Assembly: GCF_025639805.1 (NCBI RefSeq) | Contig: NZ_CP106735.1 | Span: 124,001-188,000, forward strand | DNA length: 64,000 bases | Reading direction: 5' to 3' | Source: Reichenbachiella carrageenanivorans | Lineage (GTDB): Bacteria; Bacteroidota; Bacteroidia; Cytophagales; Cyclobacteriaceae | Part shown: piece by piece, positions 52,351-61,168 of the stretch | Position numbering within the stretch: the first letter of the stretch is position 1 | How the letters are laid out: the number at the start of each line of letters is the position of its first letter | Notes under the pieces: model-generated | Told to the model about the DNA's origin: nothing | Database searches by the model: none | The model's input: the letters and a program-made list of their open reading frames with translations, nothing else | Program-made: the position numbers and the translations under genes

Positions 52351-54129
52351 ATGACAGAAATCAGAAACGTTGCTATCATAGCACACGTTGACCACGGCAA
52401 GACGACCTTGGTTGACAAGATCATTTATGCTGCTCAAGCAAATGACGCCAAAAGATCGCAGGACAATAACGAATTGATCCTAGATTCAAATGATCTTGAA
52501 AGAGAGCGTGGGATCACCATTCTTTCAAAGAATGTATCTGTAAACTACAAGGGTACAAAAATCAACATTATCGACACACCTGGTCACGCCGATTTTGGCG
52601 GTGAAGTAGAGCGCGTGTTGAGCATGGCTGATGGCGTAATTCTACTTGTAGATGCATTTGAAGGCGCTATGCCTCAAACTCGATTTGTACTAGGCAAGGC
52701 ACTTGGTCTTGGCTTGAAGCCAATCGTGGTAGTCAACAAAGTAGATAAAGAAAACTGTCGTCCAGACGAAGTACACGAAGAAGTATTCGACTTAATGTTT
52801 AACCTAGAAGCTACCGAGGAGCAACTAGATTTCCAGACATTATATGGTTCTTCTAAAAATGGCTGGATGAGCCATGATTGGAAAAACAACACAGGCAGCA
52901 TCAACCCTCTTCTAGACACAATCCTTGAGGCCATCCCTGCACCCGAAGCAAAAGAAGGTGTATTGAGAATGAAAATCACTTCTTTAGACTTTTCTTCTTT
53001 TACAGGGAGGATTGCCATTGGCAGAATCCACCAAGGCTCTATAGCAGTAGGTCAAAGCTTAGGTTTGACTAAGAAAGATGGCACTGTAAAACGTGTTAGA
53101 ATCAAAGAATTACACATTTTCGAAGGCTTAGGCAAAAGAAGTGTACAACAAGTAGAATGTGGAGACATCTGCGCTGTAACAGGAATCGATGATTTCGAAA
53201 TCGGCGATACCATCACCGATTTTGACAATCCAGAACCACTCGAAAGAGTAGGTGTGGATGAGCCTACAATGAACATGCTCTTCACCATCAACAACTCTCC
53301 TTTCTTTGGTAAAGAAGGAAAATTCGTGACTTCAAGACACCTGAGAGATCGATTGATGAAAGAAATCGAAAAGAACCTCGCGCTACGTGTAGAACCTACA
53401 GATAGTGAAGATAAATTCTTGGTCTATGGACGCGGTGTACTTCACTTGTCTGTCTTGATCGAAACGATGAGAAGAGAAGGCTACGAGCTTCAGGTAGGTC
53501 AGCCACAGGTAATATACAAGGATATCGACGGTCAGAAAAACGAACCTATCGAACACCTAGTTATCGACGTGCCAGAAGAAGTATCAGGAAAAGCCATTGA
53601 ACTAGTAACTAAAAGAAAAGGTGAGCTAACCATCATGGAGCCTAAAGGAGACGTGCAGCATTTGGAGTTCAACATTCCTGCTAGAGGCTTGATCGGTTTG
53701 AGAAATCAGGTATTGACAGCTACTGCTGGAGAAGCTGTAATGACGCACAGATTCAGTGGATACGAGCCTTACAAAGGAGATATTCCTGAGCGATTAAATG
53801 GCTCTCTAGTTTCTATGGAAACAGGACCAGGTACTTCATACGCCATCGACAAACTCCAAGACAGAGGTATATTCTTCGTTTCTCCAGGAGACGAGTTGTA
53901 TGTAGGTCAGGTAATTGGTGAACACTCTAGAGCCAATGACCTTGCGGTAAATATCCAAAAGGGTAAGCAATTGACCAACATGAGAAAATCAGGCACGGAT
54001 GCAAGCATGAAAATTGCTCCTCCTAAAAAATTCTCTCTGGAAGAGGCTTTGGAATACATCAACAAGGATGAGTATGTGGAGGTAACTCCACTTTCTATCC
54101 GAATGAGAAAGATTGATTTCAAGGCTTAA
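52351..54129 (+). CDS. typA: translational GTPase TypA/BipA
   Basis: 592 residues. The G domain starts RNVAIIAHVDHGKTTLVDKIIYAA (G1), followed by ERERGITILSKN (switch I/G2), DTPGHADFGGEVER (G3) and VVNKVDKENCRP (G4). The C-terminal part carries the BipA-specific RGIFFVSPGDELYVGQVIGEHSRANDLAVN and a TNMRKSGTD loop. It binds 70S ribosomes and helps 50S assembly and stress or cold adaptation in other bacteria. It ends at a strong terminator at 54159-54186. Confidence 0.97.
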   Translation: MTEIRNVAIIAHVDHGKTTLVDKIIYAAQANDAKRSQDNNELILDSNDLERERGITILSKNVSVNYKGTKINIIDTPGHADFGGEVERVLSMADGVILLVDAFEGAMPQTRFVLGKALGLGLKPIVVVNKVDKENCRPDEVHEEVFDLMFNLEATEEQLDFQTLYGSSKNGWMSHDWKNNTGSINPLLDTILEAIPAPEAKEGVLRMKITSLDFSSFTGRIAIGRIHQGSIAVGQSLGLTKKDGTVKRVRIKELHIFEGLGKRSVQQVECGDICAVTGIDDFEIGDTITDFDNPEPLERVGVDEPTMNMLFTINNSPFFGKEGKFVTSRHLRDRLMKEIEKNLALRVEPTDSEDKFLVYGRGVLHLSVLIETMRREGYELQVGQPQVIYKDIDGQKNEPIEHLVIDVPEEVSGKAIELVTKRKGELTIMEPKGDVQHLEFNIPARGLIGLRNQVLTATAGEAVMTHRFSGYEPYKGDIPERLNGSLVSMETGPGTSYAIDKLQDRGIFFVSPGDELYVGQVIGEHSRANDLAVNIQKGKQLTNMRKSGTDASMKIAPPKKFSLEEALEYINKDEYVEVTPLSIRMRKIDFKA

Positions 54130-54158
54130 AAACAAGCCAGAATTAAAACAAAAATTAA

Positions 54159-54186
54159 GGGCTGCTTTATAAAGCAGCCCTTTTTT
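54159..54186 (+). terminator. Rho-independent terminator after typA
   Basis: GGGCTGCTTT (54159-54168) and AAAGCAGCCC (54171-54180) pair almost end to end, followed by six T. Confidence 0.93.
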
Positions 54187-54272
54187 ATTTGCCCTAGCAC
54201 ATGAAAAAGTAGGGTATTCCCAATCAAATTGTTATTTTCGTTTCCTAACAATTTCGACAACCAAGTCCATAC

Positions 54273-54938
54273 ATGCGATCTTATTTGAAAACCACCTCCA
54301 AGAGTACAACCTTAGCGTTACTCATACTGACCCTCACTTTACAGACCTGCGCACCTAAATTCACTTCCTGGCAGAGTCCGAAATTTGAAACTCACGAGTT
54401 TAAAAAAGTCATTGTCATTGGCATGTTTGAACGACTCAACACCCGCATGACTTTTGAAGAAGAAATTGTAAAAGCCTTTGAATCCAGAGGATATGTAGCT
54501 GTACATGGCATGTCACTGATGCCCCCTAGCTACAAACCCTCATCAGAAGAAGAACTCGAGCGCATACTCAAAAAAGAAAATTTCGATCTGGTCATCATGG
54601 CTAGTGTGGCGGATCAGTCACAAGAAACGCAGTACCACCAAGGATCTACTTACTACGGCGGTTATTATGGTGGCTATGGCATGTACAATTACTACAATTA
54701 TAACTACGGCTACAACATGTACTATGGCGGCTGGGCAGACCCTGGCTATTACACCAATAGTGTTGTCGACCTAATCGAAAGCAAAGCCTACGACCTTTCG
54801 GGCAAAACCCCAAAAGAGTTTGCCAACATATGGGTAGGACAAGCCAAAATCACAGAATCTTCAAACATGCGTAGTTCAGCTCGTATGTATGCCAAAATAC
54901 TGATCAACGATCTTAAAAAGAGAAATATTATTAACTAG
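54273..54938 (+). CDS. probable lipoprotein with Tyr/Gly-rich insert
   Basis: 221 residues. The N-terminal hydrophobic segment ends TLTLQTCAPK; Cys26 could be a lipidation site, although Thr at -1 is not the best lipobox. KKVIVIGMFERLNTRMTFEEEIVKAFESRGYVAVHG and ENFDLVIMASVADQSQET suggest an alpha/beta body. Residues about 130-165 form a striking Tyr/Gly repeat (YYGGYYGGYGMYNYYNYNYGYN). C-terminal YAKILINDLKKRNIIN is helical. I do not recognise the family. It lies 8 nt upstream of the solute-binding protein gene, so the two are co-transcribed. Confidence 0.6.
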   Translation: MRSYLKTTSKSTTLALLILTLTLQTCAPKFTSWQSPKFETHEFKKVIVIGMFERLNTRMTFEEEIVKAFESRGYVAVHGMSLMPPSYKPSSEEELERILKKENFDLVIMASVADQSQETQYHQGSTYYGGYYGGYGMYNYYNYNYGYNMYYGGWADPGYYTNSVVDLIESKAYDLSGKTPKEFANIWVGQAKITESSNMRSSARMYAKILINDLKKRNIIN

Positions 54939-54946
54939 AAAAACCT

Positions 54947-55735
54947 ATGAAGACCATAAAAATCTTATTTATTGCAGTCATTGTACTGGTATCGGGCAAC
55001 CTGTCTGCCCAAGAAAGACTATCAGAAATAGTAGAACGCGGCACCTTGCGTGTAGGACTCACGGGCGCTCAACCTCCCTTTTCTATGAAAGCTAAAAATG
55101 ATGAACTTATCGGATACGACGTAGATCTGGCCAACTTACTCGCCACTTCTATGGAGTTGACTCTGGAGCTAGTAGAGATGCCTTTCGGCGAATTGCTACC
55201 TAGCCTTGAAAGTGGGAATATTGATATGGTTATTTCTGGAATGACGATCACTCCTGCTAGAAATGTGAAGACTGCTTTTGTGGGACCATACTTGATTTCT
55301 GGGAAATCTATTCTAACCAAAGAAAAGGCTTTGTCTAACGCCACCAACGCCGCAGACATCAACAACAACATCAAAGTAGTAACATTGGCAGGCTCTACCA
55401 GTGAAAAATTCAGCAAAAAGCACCTTGACAATGTAAGTCTAGAACTCGTCTCCAACTATGACGAGGCAATTCAAAAAATCATCAATGATGAATCTGATGT
55501 AATGGTCGCCGACTACCCTACTTGTGCTTATGCTATGCTCAGGTATCCCAACCATGGCATGGTCATCCTTGATAGACCTTTGACTATCGAGCCTATCGGC
55601 ATTGCCTTGCCCAACGATGCTCTATTCATCAACATGGTAGACAACTACATCGAATCGCTTGATGCCATGGGAGTATTGGCAGTAATGGAAGAAAAGTGGT
55701 TTGAAAACCCATACTGGTTGCTACAGCTGAAGTAA
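54947..55735 (+). CDS. periplasmic solute-binding protein (SBP_bac_3 family)
   Basis: 262 residues with a signal peptide (about 1-21). The Venus-flytrap domain starts IVERGTLRVGLTGAQPPFSMKAKNDELIGYDVDLANLLA, the classical SBP_bac_3 opening, followed by GNIDMVISGMTITPARNVKTAFVGPYLISG, VVTLAGSTSEKF, and DVMVADYPTCAYAMLRYP. Amino-acid or small organic ligand binding is usual. No permease or ATPase gene is adjacent, so it could act as a stand-alone binding protein or feed a distant transporter. It is coupled to the lipoprotein gene by an 8-nt gap and ends at the terminator at 55762-55789. Confidence 0.85.
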   Translation: MKTIKILFIAVIVLVSGNLSAQERLSEIVERGTLRVGLTGAQPPFSMKAKNDELIGYDVDLANLLATSMELTLELVEMPFGELLPSLESGNIDMVISGMTITPARNVKTAFVGPYLISGKSILTKEKALSNATNAADINNNIKVVTLAGSTSEKFSKKHLDNVSLELVSNYDEAIQKIINDESDVMVADYPTCAYAMLRYPNHGMVILDRPLTIEPIGIALPNDALFINMVDNYIESLDAMGVLAVMEEKWFENPYWLLQLK

Positions 55736-55761
55736 GCCACACAGTAATGAAATCGCAAAGC

Positions 55762-55789
55762 AGCAGCTCCTAACCGAGCTGCTTTTTTT
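55762..55789 (+). terminator. Rho-independent terminator after the binding-protein gene
   Basis: AGCAGCTC (55762-55769) and GAGCTGCT (55776-55783) with a 6-nt loop, followed by seven T. It lies in the short gap between convergent genes. Confidence 0.88.
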
Positions 55790-55793
55790 ATGC

Positions 55794-57347
55794 TTATCTG
55801 ATAATATGCATCCTCAAATCAAAGGCATCTAGCGACGCTAATATCTCTTTGACAAAGTCTGGGTTGTTGATATAAAAATTGAGAAAATTGTCGTGGCGTT
55901 CCTGTAGTCCACCATCAGGAAACAACTTATCTTTGATCCCTTGAATCTGGTTGAGTGCTGTCTCGTGCTTTTGTTCCTCAGACTTTTTGAGCCGCTTGGC
56001 TATGTTCTCCAGTCCCTTGGCGGCCTTGGCATGCTCTGCCGCTATAAACCCCTTCAGCGAAGCATCTACTGTAGCTGCCTTTTCGGCCAATAGGTCATAG
56101 ACTTTTTGTAAATCTTCTACTTCTCCATTGAGACTCATGGCCTTTTCACCATACTTGGCTAAATACTCACTTTTTAGATCTTCTCCAGCTTTAAACAAAT
56201 CTTCATTCGTCCAGCCGAATTTATCTAACTTTTTCTGAGTAGCATTATTGATATACAGGGCGAAGTTTCGAGGTAGGAGAATTGGAAATGTAGTCTCGTA
56301 GTGCGCAAACACTTTGGGCAACTGCATCCAATAGATCATCTCAGCTGGGCCTCCCACGTAGGCCAGATTAGGCAATATGACTTCCTCGTACAGTGGTCGC
56401 ATCACTACATTGGGACTAAATCGCTCAGGATGACGATCTACTTCCGCCAATATCTCCGTTTCTGTAAACTTTAGCGAAGTATTGTTGATCTCATACCCAT
56501 CGTCAGATTTGACAATTCGCTCTCTACTCCCCTCTTGCAGATAGAAAAAATTGATCTCTCTTGAATATATCTGCGGCTTGTATCCTTCCGTTTCCAGCTC
56601 TTTATTAGTTGCCTCCACGAGGTCATTTGCCGTACTATGTAGCAAATCGTCTTTGATAACTGATACAAACTGTGCTTTGAGCTTGGCATGGTCCGCATCC
56701 ACCACGATCACTCCTTCGTCACCAAAAAGCGCATTGACATAGTAGCGCGCAGCATCAGACAAATTGCCCTGCTTGCGATAAGCCTCCTCAAAAAGCTGAA
56801 CTTGCTCTGGCATCGCCTCTAGCACCTCATCCAAACCATCCGTTTTGAATCTTCCAACAGCTCCTTTTTGCTCCGTTTTCCATTCGTGCTTTTTACCAAA
56901 GAGGTTGAAATACGAGATCTCGTCAAAATCATGATCTTCTGAAGCCATCCAATAGACAGGTACAAAATGGTAGTTGGGGTATTTTGCTTTAAGGGTCTTA
57001 CAAGCATTCACCACAGTGGCAATCTTGTATATAAAATAGAGTGGACCAGTGAATATGTTGAGCTGATGCCCAGTAGTGATGGTGTAGGTCTGAGGATTGG
57101 CTAATTCGGTAATATTGGTACTCACAACTGTAGACTTGTCTAGTGACTGGTATTGCTCTTGCAACACCTCGGTCAATACTTTCCTTTTTTCATCAGACAA
57201 TTGCTTTTTGCCGATTTGCTCCTCAAAACAACGAACCTCTGGCCGCAATCCATAAAAAGGCCTAAGTGCCTCATGGTCATCTAGGTAGTCTAAAAAGAAG
57301 TCTGAGAACGATTGTGTACTACGTAAGTCAATTTTTTCTACCGGCAT
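55794..57347 (-). CDS. bshC: bacillithiol biosynthesis cysteine-adding enzyme
   Basis: 517 residues. Adds cysteine to glucosaminyl-malate in the last step of bacillithiol synthesis; cytoplasmic. Family marks: TYTITTGHQLNIFTGPLYFIYKI, VPVYWMASEDHDFDEI, and NVVMRPLYEEVILPNLAYVGGPAEMIYWMQLPKVF, all typical of BshC (YllA). A C-terminal coiled coil (about 380-455) is also typical. bshA and bshB are not in the window. It converges with the binding-protein gene. It implies bacillithiol is a low-molecular-weight thiol of this organism. Confidence 0.95.
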   Translation of the reverse strand: MPVEKIDLRSTQSFSDFFLDYLDDHEALRPFYGLRPEVRCFEEQIGKKQLSDEKRKVLTEVLQEQYQSLDKSTVVSTNITELANPQTYTITTGHQLNIFTGPLYFIYKIATVVNACKTLKAKYPNYHFVPVYWMASEDHDFDEISYFNLFGKKHEWKTEQKGAVGRFKTDGLDEVLEAMPEQVQLFEEAYRKQGNLSDAARYYVNALFGDEGVIVVDADHAKLKAQFVSVIKDDLLHSTANDLVEATNKELETEGYKPQIYSREINFFYLQEGSRERIVKSDDGYEINNTSLKFTETEILAEVDRHPERFSPNVVMRPLYEEVILPNLAYVGGPAEMIYWMQLPKVFAHYETTFPILLPRNFALYINNATQKKLDKFGWTNEDLFKAGEDLKSEYLAKYGEKAMSLNGEVEDLQKVYDLLAEKAATVDASLKGFIAAEHAKAAKGLENIAKRLKKSEEQKHETALNQIQGIKDKLFPDGGLQERHDNFLNFYINNPDFVKEILASLDAFDLRMHIIR

Positions 57348-57441
57348 GCTTTGTCAAAATTTTTCTAAAGATAAAAAAGTTGACAGGGTTTACGCAGCAA
57401 CTTCAAATAAGATGCTGAATTGATTTAAAACCCTAAAAAAT

Positions 57442-58755
57442 TTAACTGACTGGTTCTCCGTAAAGATCGAATGGTTCTGCTGAAGTAATTTTGATATTGG
57501 CAAAATCGCCAACACGCAGGTAGTGGTCCTTTGCACTAATCAAGACCTCGTTGTCCACTTCTGGAGAATCAAACTCGGTACGTCCCACAAAATACTCCCC
57601 ATCTTTACGGTCGATCAAGGTCTTGTAGGTATTGCCAATTTTGGACTCGTTGATTTCTAGTGATATCCCTTCTTGTAGCTCCATCAATGTATCTACACGT
57701 TCGTTTTTCACTTCCTCGGGCACATCGTCGTTCATCGTACCTGCATGTGTATCTTCTTCGTGCGAGTAGGCAAATACGCCCAACCGGTCGAAGCGGCTCT
57801 CTGCCACAAAATCCATCAGCTCTTCGAAGTCCTCTTCGGTCTCTCCAGGGTGGCCTACGATCATGGTCGTACGAATGGCAATACCGGGCACCTCTGCTCT
57901 AATCTTCTCAATCAGTGCTGTGGTTTTCTTACGATCCGTACCTCTTCGCATCAATTTTAGCATTTTAGAAGAACCATGTTGAAGTGGAATATCCAAATAG
58001 CTACAGATGTTTTGCTTCTCAGCCATTACTTTCAAAATGTCTTCAGGAAATCCCGTAGGGAAAGCATAATGTAAACGAATCCAATCCAACCCTTCTACTT
58101 CAGAAAGCTTTTCAAGCAATTCCGCCAAATTTCTTTTTTTATAAATATCTAAACCGTAGTAAGTCGAATCTTGTGCAATAAGCAAAATCTCCTTGACCCC
58201 TTTTTTCACTAAACTTTTAGCTTCCAATACCAATTCTTCTATCGGGCGAGACACGTGCTTGCCTCGCATCAACGGGATCGCACAAAACGAACACGGACGA
58301 TCACAACCTTCTGATATTTTCAAATACGCATAGTGCGAATCTGTGGTGATTTCTCTTTCTCCTACCAGTTCGTGCTTATAGTCTGCCTTAAACTTGGCTA
58401 ATATTTTTTTGAGATCGGTAGTGCCAAAATACTCATCTACATCGGTGATTTCTTTGGCTAAGTCGTCCTTGTATCTGTGCGACAAGCAACCCGTCACGTA
58501 GAGTTTTTCAATGTGACCTTCTTGCTTAGCATCCACAAATTTGAGAATGGTATCAATAGACTCCTGTTTGGCATTTTCTATAAATCCACAAGTATTGACA
58601 ATGACCGTAGTCGCATCATTTTTCTTTGACTCATGCACTGCATCTATGTCATTTCCTTTCAGCTGGGTGAGGATCACTTCCGAATCCACCAAATTTTTGG
58701 CGCATCCCAATGTCACTATATTCACCTTCTCCTTTTTTCTGCCTTTTGTCTTCAA
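57442..58755 (-). CDS. rimO: ribosomal protein S12 methylthiotransferase
   Basis: 437 residues. Radical-SAM enzyme that methylthiolates Asp of ribosomal protein S12. UPF0004 cluster cysteines Cys18, Cys56 and Cys90; radical SAM Cys151/155/158 in GCDRPCSFCAIP; TRAM domain at the C-terminus (about 370-435). The IVTLGCAKNLVDSEV opening distinguishes RimO from MiaB. The only start in frame is TTG at 58755 (a later GTG is possible); a -7 element 22 nt upstream supports it. BshC lies downstream 94 bp away and could be co-transcribed. Confidence 0.94.
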   Translation of the reverse strand: MKTKGRKKEKVNIVTLGCAKNLVDSEVILTQLKGNDIDAVHESKKNDATTVIVNTCGFIENAKQESIDTILKFVDAKQEGHIEKLYVTGCLSHRYKDDLAKEITDVDEYFGTTDLKKILAKFKADYKHELVGEREITTDSHYAYLKISEGCDRPCSFCAIPLMRGKHVSRPIEELVLEAKSLVKKGVKEILLIAQDSTYYGLDIYKKRNLAELLEKLSEVEGLDWIRLHYAFPTGFPEDILKVMAEKQNICSYLDIPLQHGSSKMLKLMRRGTDRKKTTALIEKIRAEVPGIAIRTTMIVGHPGETEEDFEELMDFVAESRFDRLGVFAYSHEEDTHAGTMNDDVPEEVKNERVDTLMELQEGISLEINESKIGNTYKTLIDRKDGEYFVGRTEFDSPEVDNEVLISAKDHYLRVGDFANIKITSAEPFDLYGEPVS

Positions 58756-58777
58756 TGCCTTTGGATTTATTGAGGGG

Positions 58778-58785
58778 CAAAATTA
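58778..58785 (-). promoter_or_regulatory. -7 promoter element for rimO
   Basis: On the minus strand TAATTTTG then CCCC, 22 nt before the TTG start at 58755. Confidence 0.5.
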
Positions 58786-58797
58786 CGGGAAGTGTAG

Positions 58798-58834
58798 CAG
58801 AAACCCTAACAGGGTTTTGAACCCTTTTAGGGTT
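58798..58834. repeat. nested inverted repeat upstream of rimO
   Basis: AACCCTAA at the left and TTAGGGTT at the right enclose a second AGGGTT/AACCCT stem, so one block can form alternative or stacked hairpins. It lies just upstream of the rimO promoter. Confidence 0.6.
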
Positions 58835-58847
58835 ATGTTGTAAACAA

Positions 58848-58875
58848 AAAAACCACTCCCAATTGGGAGTGGTTT
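58848..58875 (-). terminator. terminator after the TolC-family gene
   Basis: AAAACCACTCCC (58848-58859) pairs with GGGAGTGGTTTT (58864-58875) around AATT. On the minus strand it is followed by a T-run, ending the efflux operon. Confidence 0.92.
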
Positions 58876-58901
58876 TGAGTTAGAGTTTTGAGTTTTCAAC
58901 C

Positions 58902-60290
58902 TTATAATATACCTCTGTATACATCGAGGATTTTCTTTCTAAAGACTATACTATACTTGGCATTCACTAATTCAATTTCTGCCCGATTCTTATTATTCAA
59001 ACTTTCTAGATAGGTATAAAAATCCGTATTTCCGTGTTCATATCTCGTCTTCACAAATTCAAATGACTGATTGAGTGCCACCAGGTTTTCTTCGGCAGCC
59101 GCATAGGTTTCTTGCGCAGATATTAAATCGAGATATACTCTCTGAATGGTGTTGGTCATATCCAATTCTACCTGTTTCAAATCCAGATTAGAATTCTCCA
59201 TATTCAACCTTGCTACTTGTGTATTGTTTCTATTTCGAAAATTATTGAAAATAGGCACTGAAATACTCACTCCCACCATAGAGGTTGTCAGGTTTTTGTA
59301 TTGATCGAAAATCGGGATCTCTCCTTCACTATTTACATTGTTCGAAGAATACTGCGTACCGTAGCTGCCATAGGCATTTATAGTTGGGTAGAGCTGAGCC
59401 TGTGTAGATTTAAAATTATAACTAGACGCTAAAGCGGATGCAGACGCTCGTTTTAACCCAGGAGAATAAGCGAGGCTAGCATCAAGGATTTCTGGGTATT
59501 TTTCTAAATCCATTAAGTGTTCGTCTTCTCCTATGTCGTAGGAGGCAATGTCCATATTGCTAGATACATCTACTTGCAACAATTGCAATAGTTGTAATAG
59601 ATCAGTTTTTAAAAAATTTTCCAAATTCACCTTTCTCAAATTTTCATTGGCGAGTTGTGATTGAAAATTATACACCTGCTCTAGGTTACCAACGCCCACT
59701 TCTTGTCTCTTCTTTTCTCTGTCCAGTTGTTGCTCTAGCAATTTTACTCTGTCTACTGATATCTTAATATTCTCTTTGTCGAGGACTACTGCCAAGTAAG
59801 AACCCAAAACCGAAGATTTCACATCTTGCTTCTGTTCATCTATTCGAAATGTACTGGCGTTCAGTGATTGCACTGTGGATTTCTGATAATAAACATTGGA
59901 CATCGCATTGAATAATTGAATGCCCGCATTCAGACTGGGTGTACTTCTTTTGAAACTACCTGTATAAAATTGACCTGAACTATTATCAAAGTTGGTTCCA
60001 TCAAAATAGTTGTAATCAGCAGAAGCACTTAATGACGGAAGAAAGTTCATCAAGGCCTGCACTTGATTTGACTTTGCTATCAATGCATTGTTTTCTGCTC
60101 TCTTCAATTGAATATTGTTTTCCATTGCAATCCGAATACAGTCATCCAATGTGAAAATTGTTTTTTCAACGGGCTGCTGGGCTTGCACAGTATCTTGAGC
60201 TTGCATACCGAGCTGTAGCCCCATCATTGCAAACATCAAAAAGGCCATTCTATTCACCATTCGTTTCTTCATTTCAATTAAAATTTTCAA
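58902..60290 (-). CDS. TolC-family outer-membrane efflux channel
   Basis: 462 residues with a signal peptide (about 10-32, ending MQAQD). Starts the OEP pattern FTLDDCIRIAMENNIQLKRAENNALIAKSNQVQALMNFLPSLSASADY, repeated in the second half (LAYSPGLKRASASALASSYNFKSTQAQLYPTINAYGSY), giving the two-fold repeat of TolC proteins. Long coiled-coil helices QLDREKKRQEVGVGNLEQVYNFQSQLANE fit the periplasmic barrel. It forms the outer-membrane exit of a tripartite efflux or secretion system whose adaptor and ATPase are just upstream in the operon. Confidence 0.93.
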   Translation of the reverse strand: MKILIEMKKRMVNRMAFLMFAMMGLQLGMQAQDTVQAQQPVEKTIFTLDDCIRIAMENNIQLKRAENNALIAKSNQVQALMNFLPSLSASADYNYFDGTNFDNSSGQFYTGSFKRSTPSLNAGIQLFNAMSNVYYQKSTVQSLNASTFRIDEQKQDVKSSVLGSYLAVVLDKENIKISVDRVKLLEQQLDREKKRQEVGVGNLEQVYNFQSQLANENLRKVNLENFLKTDLLQLLQLLQVDVSSNMDIASYDIGEDEHLMDLEKYPEILDASLAYSPGLKRASASALASSYNFKSTQAQLYPTINAYGSYGTQYSSNNVNSEGEIPIFDQYKNLTTSMVGVSISVPIFNNFRNRNNTQVARLNMENSNLDLKQVELDMTNTIQRVYLDLISAQETYAAAEENLVALNQSFEFVKTRYEHGNTDFYTYLESLNNKNRAEIELVNAKYSIVFRKKILDVYRGIL

Positions 60291-60412
60291 GTCGTTGCTT
60301 TATGCTCGGGGTGGTTGAGTTTTGTCCCTGAGGCCAAGGCGTAGCGATCCAGCCAGCATCCCGCACCTATCGGCATACTGACCATCGCATCGCACAATAT
60401 TGATGTTGGGTT
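60291..60412 (-). other. 122-bp gap inside the efflux operon
   Basis: More GC-rich than its flanks (for example GGGATGCTGGCTGGATCG on the minus strand). It contains a minus-strand open stretch from about 60379 to 60293 reading VSMPIGAGCWLDRYALASG, vaguely like the end of an FtsX/MacB permease (PIAYxxxxxWL), but too short and weak for a gene call. It may be a permease relic or an intergenic repeat. Confidence 0.3.
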
Positions 60413-61126
60413 TTATACCAATGCCTTGTCTTTGGCATTCACATTTTCAGACACGATTTGCCCATCAAACAGGTGTATAACACGATCAGCATATTCGGCA
60501 TCTACTGGCGAGTGCGTCACCATCACTACAGTGGTGCCTTGCTCGTTGAGGTCGCTGAGTAGAGTCATCACTTCTTGCCCGTTGGCCGAATCTAGGTTAC
60601 CAGTAGGCTCATCCGCTAAGATCAGTTTAGGCTTGGCCACGACAGCTCTCGAAATAGCCACTCTCTGCTGCTGTCCTCCAGATAGCTGCTGGGGAAAGTG
60701 ATTTCTTCTGTGCATGATCTTCATATGCTCCATTACCTCCTCCACTCTTTTTTTGCGCTCGGCAGCAGAGTACTTCAAGTAGATCAAAGGCAATTCTATG
60801 TTTTCGAATACGGTGAGTTCGTCGATCAAATTAAAGCTCTGAAATACAAACCCAATGTTCGCTTTTCTCAAGTCGGCTCTTTGCCTTTCGCTGTATTCAG
60901 ATATTTCTTCGTCTCTAAAAAAGAAATCTCCTTCAGAAGGGTTGTCGAGCAGCCCAATGATGTTGAGCAAAGTAGATTTGCCACAGCCAGATGGCCCCAT
61001 GATAGCGACGAATTCACCTTCATTTACGTTCATATTCACCCCTGCCAAGGCAGTTGTTTCAATCTCATCGGTATAGTAAAACTTCTTTAACCCTTCGGTT
61101 TTGAGTATCGTATTGGCGTTTTTCAT
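60413..61126 (-). CDS. ABC transporter ATPase (MacB/LolD type)
   Basis: 237 residues. Walker A GPSGCGKS at 44-51, Q loop VFQSFNLIDELTVFENIELPL, signature LSGGQQQRVAISRA at about 148, Walker B LILADEPTGNLDS, and H loop VMVTHS. The DEPTGNLDS and ENIELPLIY segments belong to the MacB/LolD/FtsE group, which work with FtsX-type permeases. No such permease is encoded in this operon. It lies between the adaptor and TolC genes and shares their likely function in exporting a small molecule, peptide or lipoprotein. Confidence 0.95.
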   Translation of the reverse strand: MKNANTILKTEGLKKFYYTDEIETTALAGVNMNVNEGEFVAIMGPSGCGKSTLLNIIGLLDNPSEGDFFFRDEEISEYSERQRADLRKANIGFVFQSFNLIDELTVFENIELPLIYLKYSAAERKKRVEEVMEHMKIMHRRNHFPQQLSGGQQQRVAISRAVVAKPKLILADEPTGNLDSANGQEVMTLLSDLNEQGTTVVMVTHSPVDAEYADRVIHLFDGQIVSENVNAKDKALV

Positions 61127-61168
61127 TTCAATATTGTTTAGATATATGTTTTTAAGTTCTTTTATTAA

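Noticed and set aside
58800..58833. Telomere-like AACCCT/AGGGTT repeats
   Set aside because: Only a few copies arranged as an inverted repeat; a small bacterial hairpin is a sufficient explanation.
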